Source: Accumulibacter sp. (GTDB lineage: Bacteria > Pseudomonadota > Gammaproteobacteria > Burkholderiales > Rhodocyclaceae). From it: a stretch of DNA of 5,028 nucleotides. Positions 1 through 5,028 of the stretch are shown piece after piece. The stretch covers positions 1 through 5,028 of the forward strand of contig DPSD01000330.1 in the NCBI GenBank assembly GCA_003538495.1. The letters are read 5' to 3'. The position numbers and the translations under genes are program-made. Positions within the stretch are counted from its first letter, which is position 1, and each line of letters opens with the position of its first letter. The notes under the pieces were generated by a model, which was given only the letters and a program-made list of their open reading frames with translations, had not been told where the DNA came from and did no database searches.

Positions 1-555
1 AGTTAAAGCGTGAGCTGTGGTTGTGTTCATTGAGGTGACAGAGTTCGTGGAAGATGACATAGTCCACGCAATACGAAGGGGCTTTGACTAGTAGCGGGTT
101 CAGGAGGAGTTCGCTTTTTGGCGAACAGCTGCCCCACTGTGTTTTCATCGTGAGCAGGCGAAAGCCAGGGTCTGATTTAAGCCATCGAACCTTCGTTACG
201 CAGTCAGCTAGGCGCCGAGTGAATACGGCCTCAGCCCGCTTGCGGTACCAGCCATCGAGCAACGCGCGGCTTTGCCTGCCTCCTTTGAGCGGGTTCTGAC
301 CTCCAGGCGGCCGCGCAGCAACTTCACGCTTTCGTCCGCGCTATGGTGCTGGATCACCTTGAGCACATAGCGCCAGCCCAGGTAGAAGTGTGTCCCCCCG
401 CTCACGTACTCTCTTGGCAAGACGTGTCGGGTGCGATCACGATACGCGCACAGGCGTTGCTAGATCCAGCGTGCCCTCCGACGCACCGCGGCCACTACCT
501 CTGCTACATCCGTACCCGGTTCGGTAACCTTTGATTTGAGGTTCGCTGTTTTCAT
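1..555 (-). pseudogene. Degraded YgjP-like (DUF45) zinc metallopeptidase, 3' end outside window
   Basis: This is a remnant of a YgjP-like metallopeptidase (Pfam YgjP/DUF45 family, SprT/M48-like fold). Three pieces are recognisable in order. First, ATG at 555 opens 31 codons with a family-like N-terminal stretch ending RRRARWI, stopped by TAG at 462-460. Second, the same frame continues after the stop through LPREYVSGGTHFYLGWRY and SVKLLRGRLEV to about 298. Third, the frame shifts near 295-300 and then stays open to the window edge. That part carries LLDGWYRKRAE, MKTQWGSCSP and the zinc site HELCHLNEHNHS (first His codon at 49-47, third ligand at 19-17). A family member normally has some 30 further residues before the first piece; they are missing here, and the ATG lies 7 bp past the M23 stop codon. 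Family identity is firm from WGSCS plus HELCH...NHS. The inactivation is inferred from one stop and one frameshift, which sequencing errors could mimic. GC is about 50% here against about 67% in creC. Confidence 0.82.
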
Positions 556-562
556 TTCTCTA

Positions 563-1087
563 TCACGGGGACTGGTCTCCGAGCAGCCGGTCCGGATTGC
601 GATAGAACATCCGCTTCCACCCCTGCTCTCCCAGCCGGAAATCCCATAGCCTGGGAATCAGCGTGAGCACCGAATAGTGGAGGTGGGCAGGCTGCCCGAC
701 GGCGTCGCCGGTGGCGCCTACCGCGCCGACCGATGCGCCGGCTTTGAGCCAGCGGCCTTGCCTGGCGTCAATGCGGTTGAGGTGGGCGTAGTAGTGCAGC
801 CATCCGCGAGGGGTGATGAGCAGCGCGACGTTGCCGCCCAGCGAAATTTCTCCTGTGTAGAGCACCAGTCCGGATTGGGCGGCGACGACCGGCGTGCCGG
901 TGCGGGCGAAGATGTCGATGCCCTTGTGCACGCCGGAGGCGCCCCAGTTGCCGTGCCAGAAGCTGGCTGGGTTCCAGTCGTGACGGGCAGCGCCGGCCAC
1001 GGGCTGGACGAAGCGGCCGGCCGGGGCAAGGGTTTCGATCAGGACCAGCAGCAGAACCGCCGGCCACAGGCGGCGTAGGCGTTTCAT
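563..1087 (-). CDS. M23 (LytM/lysostaphin-type) zinc endopeptidase, membrane-anchored or exported
   Basis: Predicted peptidoglycan endopeptidase of peptidase family M23, 174 residues, acting in the periplasm. Residues 1-20 are a basic start (MKRLRR) followed by a hydrophobic segment, so a signal peptide or N-terminal anchor. The LytM domain covers about residues 50-145. All catalytic positions are present: GVHKGID gives zinc ligands His54 and Asp58, HYYAHL gives His102, and HLHYS gives His135 and ligand His137. It should therefore be active, unlike the degenerate LytM activators such as EnvC and NlpD. There is no SH3b, LysM or coiled-coil region; a short tail (WDFRLGEQGWKRMFYRNPD) follows the domain. 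The frame is open upstream to an ATG at 1144, but I chose ATG at 1087. That start gives a clean signal sequence and overlaps the creD stop as ATGA, implying translational coupling. The substrate bond is unknown. Confidence 0.9.
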   Translation of the reverse strand: MKRLRRLWPAVLLLVLIETLAPAGRFVQPVAGAARHDWNPASFWHGNWGASGVHKGIDIFARTGTPVVAAQSGLVLYTGEISLGGNVALLITPRGWLHYYAHLNRIDARQGRWLKAGASVGAVGATGDAVGQPAHLHYSVLTLIPRLWDFRLGEQGWKRMFYRNPDRLLGDQSP

Positions 1088-2385
1088 GCCTTGCCGCTCT
1101 CGGCGCGACCGATGGCGCTCCAATCCAGTTTGCGGGTCAACCACATGGTCAGCGCGAGCAGGCCGAAGATGAGCCAGGCGCCCATGAGCAGGGCGTAGTC
1201 TTCCGAGGCGAGCAGCATGTACAGACCGGCGTAGAGCAGCGCATAGCCGCCGCCCAGCACGGCCGCACCTGTCCAGCTGCCGACCAGGGAACGGCCGTAG
1301 GCGGCGATCATGGCGACGCAGGCGCCGGCGGCGGCGAGGTAGGCGCTGAGGAAGCCAATGTGTTCGGACAGCGCGAGCAGCAGCAGGAAGAACAGCACCA
1401 CGGCGAAACCGATCAGCAGGTATTGCAGCGGATGCACGGGCTTCTTCTTGACCATTTCGAACAGGAAGAAGCCGCCCAAGGTGAGCAGCACGAACAGAAA
1501 GCCGTAGCGCACGGCGCGGTCGGTCTGGGTGTAGGCGTCGACCGGGTCGATGAGCGAAACGCCGAAGGAATCGGCGAAGGTGGTGCCGTTGCGTTCGGCG
1601 AGCATCTTGTCGCCGCCGGTGGCGAAGTCGCTGACCTGCCAGCGGGCGCTGAAACCCTTGCTACCGACTTCGCGCTGCTCGGGCAGAAAGCGGCCGTCGA
1701 AGCTGGGGTGCGGCCAGGTAGATTTTAGTTCGAGGTCGTTCCTTGCGGCGATGGGCACCCAGTCGAAACGGCCGCTGCCGCCGACGTCGAGCTGCACGGT
1801 CAGCTTCATCGGCTGGTTCAGTTCGGTCAGGTCGAGCGGGACCTGGAAGCCGCTGTCGATCGCTTTGCCCGGCGTGCCGGGCCGCGTCTCCAGGTCGCGG
1901 CCGTCGGCGGTGCCGACGCGCACGGATTTGATGCCGCGCGGATCGCTGACGCCGAACACCAGCGCGGCGGATTCGATGGTCTGTTCCGGTCCGGGCTGGA
2001 AGGCGGGGGTGACGGCCTGCAAATGCAGCGCGGCCGAGTAGATGTTGGCGCGGTAGATGCCCCGGTAGCGTTCCAAGACGCCCAGCGTGCCCTGGCCGGT
2101 GACGCTCTCGGGCCGGATCAGGCGCGAGCAGTCGTGTTCGACGGTACGACGCCGGCTGCCGTGTTCGTCGGTTTCGACGAGGGTCTGCGGCTCGCGGCAT
2201 TTCACCCACAGCAGCGGGCCGACGAGTTGCTGCTCGCGGGCGTACTGGTCGGCGATGGTCTGGACGACGCTGTCGCGCGTGGCACGGCGCTCGGCGACTT
2301 TCCAGGCCACCTGGCTGACGGCGAAGATGAGAATCAGCGCCAGCAAGGCCAGCGCGAAGAGTTTGGTGTTGAGCAGTTTGCCCAT
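1084..2385 (-). CDS. creD: Inner-membrane protein CreD
   Basis: CreD family inner-membrane protein, 433 residues (E. coli CreD about 450). Family hallmarks are visible: one N-terminal membrane helix (about 9-29), a large periplasmic region containing WPHPSFDGRFLP (about 224-235) and SLIDPVDAYTQTDRAVRYGF (about 277-296), then about five C-terminal helices (about 294-311, 321-340, 345-363, 372-392, 396-416) ending LASEDYALLMGAWL and MWLTRKLDW. In E. coli, creD is the gene most strongly activated by CreBC, and its level affects colicin E2 tolerance and envelope integrity; the biochemical function is not established. The start at 2385 is supported by AAGGAGA six bases upstream. A 73-bp gap from creC with repeat elements suggests its own regulation. 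The stop overlaps the downstream M23 gene by 4 bp. Confidence 0.95.
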   Translation of the reverse strand: MGKLLNTKLFALALLALILIFAVSQVAWKVAERRATRDSVVQTIADQYAREQQLVGPLLWVKCREPQTLVETDEHGSRRRTVEHDCSRLIRPESVTGQGTLGVLERYRGIYRANIYSAALHLQAVTPAFQPGPEQTIESAALVFGVSDPRGIKSVRVGTADGRDLETRPGTPGKAIDSGFQVPLDLTELNQPMKLTVQLDVGGSGRFDWVPIAARNDLELKSTWPHPSFDGRFLPEQREVGSKGFSARWQVSDFATGGDKMLAERNGTTFADSFGVSLIDPVDAYTQTDRAVRYGFLFVLLTLGGFFLFEMVKKKPVHPLQYLLIGFAVVLFFLLLLALSEHIGFLSAYLAAAGACVAMIAAYGRSLVGSWTGAAVLGGGYALLYAGLYMLLASEDYALLMGAWLIFGLLALTMWLTRKLDWSAIGRAESGKA

Positions 2386-2390
2386 GATGG

Positions 2391-2397
2391 TCTCCTT
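2391..2397 (-). promoter_or_regulatory. Shine-Dalgarno of creD
   Basis: Read on the minus strand, AAGGAGA lies about six bases before the creD ATG at 2385. This is the strongest ribosome binding site in the window and fixes the creD start. By contrast creB has no clear site, and creC and the M23 gene appear to rely on overlap with the upstream stop codon. CreD may thus be translated more strongly than its neighbours. Confidence 0.8.
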
Positions 2398-2416
2398 GGA
2401 TTGCGACGACCGAAGC

Positions 2417-2458
2417 GTGTCGGCGCCGTGTGGGAGATTCGTGTGGGCTGTGTGTGGA
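2417..2458 (-). promoter_or_regulatory. CCACAC repeat array upstream of creD, candidate CreB site (cre/blr-tag-like)
   Basis: The creC-creD gap carries, on the plus strand, GTGTC at 2417, GTGTGGG at 2428 and 2441, and GTGTGGA at 2452. The starts are spaced 11, 13 and 11 bp. On the minus strand, the gene orientation, the segment 2458-2443 reads TCCAC-N6-CCCAC. The known CreB/BlrA target is TTCAC-N6-TTCAC, also an 11-bp direct repeat, so the CAC core and spacing match while the first two bases of each half do not. It lies about 58 bp before the creD start, where CreB activation would be expected. The repeats are seen; their role as a CreB site is inference. No good -10 or -35 pair is evident. 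Confidence 0.4.
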
Positions 2459-3901
2459 TCAGGTGTTTTTTGCTAGGGGGAGATCGAGCCGGGCTTCGGC
2501 GCCGCCGTCCGGATGGGTGTCGAGCACGATGTCGCCGCCGTGCAGGCGGGCGGCTTCGCGCACCAGGTTGAGACCGAGGCCGCTGCTGCGTTCGCCGCTG
2601 TCGGGGCGCGGCGTGGAGTAGAAGCGTTCGAACAGGCGCGGCCGGGCGTAATCGGCAATGCCCGGACCGCGATCGCGGATGCGCAGGCGCGCGCTGCCGT
2701 CGACCGTTTCCAGTTCGACCGTGAGCGCGCCGCCGGCCGGGCTGAAGTCGATGGCGTTGTCGATCAGGTTCGCCACGGCCTGACGCAGCAGGAAGCGATT
2801 GCCGGAGACCTCGACAGGCGCCAGTTGGGTGTCGACCCGCAGTTCCCTGGCGGCGAGGCGCGCGGCGCGGGTGTCGAGCACGTCGGCCACCAGCGCGTCG
2901 AAAGCGATGCGCTCGACCTCGTCGAGGCGGTCGCGGTTTTCCGCGCGGGCCAGATTGAGCACGCCTTCGACGATGCGTTGCAGGCGTTCGGATTCGGCGG
3001 CGATGTTGGCTTCGAGGCGCGCGCGCCGGTCGGCGTCGGTTTCGTCGGGTAGCAGTTCGATCGCGCCGCGGATCGCGGCGATGGGGCTTTTCAGTTCGTG
3101 CGCCAGCAGTTGCGAGACTTTTTCGACATGCGCCTTGCCGTCCAGCTCGGCGCGCAGGTGTTCGAGTGCCTGCGCGAGGCGGCGCAGCTCGCCCCGGCCT
3201 TCGACCGGAATGCGTGCGCGCCGGCCGTCAGCGACTTCGTCGGCATGCTCGACCAGACGGCGTAGGTCGCGCGTCATCCAGTAGGAAAAACCGAGCGCCA
3301 GCAGCATGGCCAGGCCGAACAGCCACCTGGCCGATTGCCAGGCCTTGTCCACGGTCAGGTCGATGAAGCCCTGGAATGAGCGCGACGGCTTGCCGACCGA
3401 GAGCACGCCGACGATGCGGCCCTCGCGCAGAATCGGCGCGGCGACGTACATTACGCTGCTGGCGCCGTCGTATTCGTTTTCGCGCGTGGTGCGGGCACCG
3501 TATTCGCCTTTCAGGGTGCGGCTGACGTCGATCCAGCGCGAATAGTCCTTGCCGACGTCGCGGCCGGTGCTGTCGAAGACGACCCGGCCGGCAGCGTCGG
3601 TGACGTAAACGCGTAGATCGGGCTCGCTCTTCAGCACGCCGTAGATGCGTGCGTCGAAACGGCGTGTTTCGTAAGCGCGGAACATGGCCTCGATGGCCGC
3701 CAGGCTGGTTTGCTTCTCCGGTGACTGCGCAATCTCCCCGGTCGCTATTTCGGCCATCAGGTTGGCGGTCTGCACCAGGGTTTCTTCCACCGACTGGCGT
3801 ACGCCCGGCACGAGCTGGTCGGTGAACAGTTTCATCGCCAGCAGCACCGCCAGCGCGGTGACCACGACGTAGCCGACGAAGTAACGGACGAAGAAGTTCA
3901 A
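2459..3901 (-). CDS. creC: Sensor histidine kinase CreC
   Basis: Membrane sensor kinase of the CreBC two-component system, 480 residues (E. coli CreC 474). Order of parts: membrane helix about 7-24; periplasmic sensor about 25-190; second helix about 193-210 (WLFGLAMLLALGFSYW); HAMP-like linker about 211-255; dimerisation/phosphotransfer domain with H-box LLAHELKSP (His268 is the predicted phospho-acceptor); then the HATPase domain with N-box NLIDNAIDF (Asn378, Asn382), G1 DRGPGI (410-415) and G2 GLGL (441-444). All catalytic motifs are intact, so an active kinase/phosphatase for CreB is expected. The start is TTG at 3901, overlapping the creB TGA as TTGA; no internal ATG would keep the first helix. 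In E. coli, CreC responds to carbon-source and growth conditions; in Pseudomonas and Aeromonas, Cre/Blr systems are tied to beta-lactam response. The signal here is unknown. Confidence 0.95.
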   Translation of the reverse strand: MNFFVRYFVGYVVVTALAVLLAMKLFTDQLVPGVRQSVEETLVQTANLMAEIATGEIAQSPEKQTSLAAIEAMFRAYETRRFDARIYGVLKSEPDLRVYVTDAAGRVVFDSTGRDVGKDYSRWIDVSRTLKGEYGARTTRENEYDGASSVMYVAAPILREGRIVGVLSVGKPSRSFQGFIDLTVDKAWQSARWLFGLAMLLALGFSYWMTRDLRRLVEHADEVADGRRARIPVEGRGELRRLAQALEHLRAELDGKAHVEKVSQLLAHELKSPIAAIRGAIELLPDETDADRRARLEANIAAESERLQRIVEGVLNLARAENRDRLDEVERIAFDALVADVLDTRAARLAARELRVDTQLAPVEVSGNRFLLRQAVANLIDNAIDFSPAGGALTVELETVDGSARLRIRDRGPGIADYARPRLFERFYSTPRPDSGERSSGLGLNLVREAARLHGGDIVLDTHPDGGAEARLDLPLAKNT

Positions 3902-4587
3902 GCGCCGTTCCGTGCCAGGCTGTAGCCGAGGCCGCGATGGGTGCGGATGAGGTCGCTGTCTGGCGCGGCCGCTGCGACCTTGGCGCGCAGGGCCTTGATG
4001 TGCGTGTCGACCGAGCGTTCCAGACTGGCCTCGGCCAGGCCGGCAGCGTCCATCAGCTCGGCCCGGCTAAACACCTTCTCGGGGCGCGCCGCCATGGCTT
4101 TCAACATCAGGTATTCAGTGCGGCTTAGATCAAGCGCCTGGCCTCCGCAGACGATGCGCGCGCGTTCGTCGTCTACTCGGATGAAGGCCGTTGCTGCAGT
4201 GGTATTCGCTTTGGCGACACCATTCCGGCTGCGCCGCAGAATGGTCTTCACCCGCGCCGCCAGTTCCCGTGGGCTGAAAGGCTTGAGCACATAATCGTCG
4301 GCGCCGATCTCCAGGCCCACCACCCGGTCGATTTCGTCGGACCGGGCAGTGAGGAAGATTACAGGAATATCGGAAAACCCACGCAAGGAACGGCACACGT
4401 CAAAACCGTTTCCATCCGGCAACCCAACATCCAGGATGGCTAGATCGAAGCCCCCAGCTGTCAGCAGGGCAAGGCCCTCGGCCGCAAGCGTCACGTGGTG
4501 ACAGTCCATGTTCTCGCGCGCCAAGGCGAGGATCACGTTGTCGGCGATTGGCCTATCGTCTTCTACTAGAAGAATGGTAGCAGTCAT
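3898..4587 (-). CDS. creB: Response regulator CreB (OmpR/PhoB family)
   Basis: DNA-binding response regulator, 229 residues, the same length as E. coli CreB. The receiver domain (about 1-120) has the acidic pocket Asp10/Asp11, phospho-acceptor Asp53 in LAILDVGLPDG, Thr80 in FLTARSDE and Lys102 in VLKPFSP. A linker of about 20 residues leads to a winged-helix domain (about 135-227) with LSRTEYLMLKAMAA, FSRAELM, RSVDTHIKALR and IRTHRGLGYSL. CreC is the expected kinase; creD is the expected main target. I chose ATG at 4587 because it starts directly before the receiver (MTATILLVEDD). The frame stays open upstream to 4764, but that part reads through the plus-strand VWA remnant and is not family-like; an ATG at 4611 is a less likely alternative. 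There is no clear ribosome binding site. The receiver half is about 60% GC, lower than the DNA-binding half and creC. No creA precedes it, unlike E. coli. Confidence 0.95.
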   Translation of the reverse strand: MTATILLVEDDRPIADNVILALARENMDCHHVTLAAEGLALLTAGGFDLAILDVGLPDGNGFDVCRSLRGFSDIPVIFLTARSDEIDRVVGLEIGADDYVLKPFSPRELAARVKTILRRSRNGVAKANTTAATAFIRVDDERARIVCGGQALDLSRTEYLMLKAMAARPEKVFSRAELMDAAGLAEASLERSVDTHIKALRAKVAAAAPDSDLIRTHRGLGYSLARNGA

Positions 4588-4622
4588 GAGATTTGCACAA
4601 AGATGGAGCATGCGCAGTTTAG

Positions 4623-4793
4623 TCGAGGACGGTCGTACCCTGCGAGCAGGGCAGCGAACTTGACCTCGACGTCGCCATCCGCGCACTATCTCGGCACGCG
4701 CACCGCCGACAAGAAACTGATGCTCATCCTCACCGATGGCAGGCCGTCCGACGTCGATACCCACGACGAACGTCTGCCGGAACGTCTGCCGCC
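4623..4793 (+). pseudogene. Collapsed remnant of a NorD/CbbO-type VWA-domain protein
   Basis: Two pieces resembling NorD/CbbO proteins (von Willebrand A proteins that accompany nitric oxide reductase or RuBisCO activation genes) lie in adjacent frames. Piece 1, frame 4623-4682, has CEQGSELDLDVAIR; the family has an ELDLDAAIR-like block just before its VWA domain. Piece 2, from 4681, has AHYLGTRTADKKL followed by LMLILTDGRPSDVDTHDERL, matching the late VWA block with LLLxTDGxPxDxD. In intact proteins these blocks are roughly 150-200 residues apart, so the middle of the domain, including the MIDAS DxSxS segment, has been deleted. The junction is near 4680-4684 with a frame change. A TAG sits just before piece 1 at 4620-4622, and after DERL the frame continues only through a short repeat and a few residues to TAG at 4816. 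Similarity is judged by eye from family memory; the NorD versus CbbO choice is open. Confidence 0.6.
4768..4791 (+). repeat. Tandem 12-bp direct repeat
   Basis: GAACGTCTGCCG occurs twice with no gap, at 4768-4779 and 4780-4791. It encodes ERLP twice in the VWA remnant frame, exactly where that frame stops resembling the family. It ends 7 bp before the stop codon of the minus-strand membrane protein. It may be a slippage duplication or a deletion scar. Confidence 0.85.
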
Positions 4794-4798
4794 ATTGT

Positions 4799-5028
4799 TC
4801 ATGGCGCTGTCAAAGTAGGCTTTCCGTCCCCGCCGCGCTTCCGGTCAGCCGGCAACCGAAGCAGGCCATAAACCAGCAATCCGGCCAGCGGAATCCCGGC
4901 AGACCACAGCGCGTGCATCATGTCGATGCCGTTTCGCCCACTCAGCCAGGCATTCAGCAGGGGCACGAACAGGGTGACGCCGAGGTAGATCGCCGGCGCG
5001 GCGAGCGCGGTTCCGGTTCGCCGGAGTT
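4799..5028 (-). CDS. C-terminal fragment of an unrecognised membrane protein (5' end outside window)
   Basis: An open minus-strand frame enters from the right edge (first full codon at 5026) and ends at TGA 4801-4799, giving 75 residues. Two hydrophobic segments are clear: about residues 9-28 (AAPAIYLGVTLFVPLLNAWL) and about 38-57 (ALWSAGIPLAGLLVYGLLRL). They are followed by a basic, polar tail (ADRKRGGDGKPTLTAP) typical of a cytoplasmic C-terminus. I do not recognise the family and assign no function. Support for it being real comes from GC-rich codon use, two well-formed helices and a positively charged end. It runs in the same direction as the cre genes, about 211 bp upstream of creB with the VWA remnant between, so joint transcription is possible but not shown. 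Confidence 0.6.
   Translation of the reverse strand, partial: LRRTGTALAAPAIYLGVTLFVPLLNAWLSGRNGIDMMHALWSAGIPLAGLLVYGLLRLPADRKRGGDGKPTLTAP

Noticed and set aside
84..534. Plus-strand small frames at 84-299 and 343-534
   Set aside because: They lie opposite the recognisable YgjP remnant and have no motif or ribosome binding site of their own.
541..562. Terminator after the M23 gene
   Set aside because: No stem-loop followed by T-run is visible between the M23 stop and the YgjP remnant.
677..1078. Plus-strand open frames opposite the M23, creD and creC genes (for example 677-1078, 2023-2571, 2513-3052)
   Set aside because: They are antisense shadows of GC-rich genes with clear family matches on the minus strand, have skewed Ala/Arg/Gly composition and show no recognisable domain.
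1088..1144. Earlier ATG for the M23 gene at 1144
   Set aside because: It would overlap creD by 61 bp and put a charged stretch before the signal peptide; ATG at 1087 gives the usual ATGA coupling.
4616..4621. TAAACT (minus strand) as a -10 box for creB
   Set aside because: No -35-like hexamer lies at a suitable distance; too weak to call a promoter.
4638..4651. Inverted repeat CCCTGC-GA-GCAGGG upstream of creB as a possible operator
   Set aside because: It lies inside the VWA remnant's reading frame (encoding around CEQG), the loop is only two bases, and it does not resemble a known CreB site; chance or coding origin is more likely.
4588..4764. 59-residue N-terminal extension of CreB
   Set aside because: CreB has 229 residues in E. 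coli, exactly what the ATG at 4587 gives; the extension is Arg-rich shadow sequence opposite the VWA remnant.

Overview
This window looks like the chromosome of a GC-rich proteobacterium, most likely gamma or beta. The evidence is an almost intact CreBCD two-component locus, a proteobacterial hallmark also known as Cre or BlrAB, together with codon use strongly biased to G/C-ending codons in creC and creD. No ribosomal RNA or other taxonomic marker is present, so the assignment stops at that level.

Layout, left to right. Positions 1-555 (minus strand) hold a decayed YgjP-type zinc metallopeptidase gene of about 50% GC. It has an in-frame TAG, a frameshift and no proper N-terminus, and it runs off the left edge. 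Positions 563-4587 (minus strand) hold a four-gene run transcribed right to left: creB (response regulator), creC (sensor histidine kinase), creD (inner-membrane protein) and an M23/LytM-type peptidoglycan endopeptidase. creB/creC and creD/M23 overlap by 4 bp each (TTGA and ATGA). A 73-bp gap separates creC from creD; it carries a strong Shine-Dalgarno and an array of CCACAC-like repeats at about 11-bp period that resembles the CreB target (cre/blr tag). Positions 4623-4793 (plus strand) hold a collapsed remnant of a NorD/CbbO-type von Willebrand A protein: two conserved blocks that are normally far apart lie side by side in different frames. Positions 4799-5028 (minus strand) hold the C-terminal 75 residues of an unrecognised membrane protein.

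How it fits together. CreC should sense a periplasmic or metabolic signal and phosphorylate CreB. CreB should then activate creD, plausibly through the repeat array in the creC-creD gap. The coupled M23 endopeptidase would be co-expressed with CreD, which fits the known link in other bacteria between CreBC and cell-wall stress or beta-lactam response. No creA is visible. I found no wholly new system. The most interesting points are the wall hydrolase attached to the Cre operon, the candidate CreB site, and the gene debris on both flanks, which suggests the locus sits at a site of past rearrangement.
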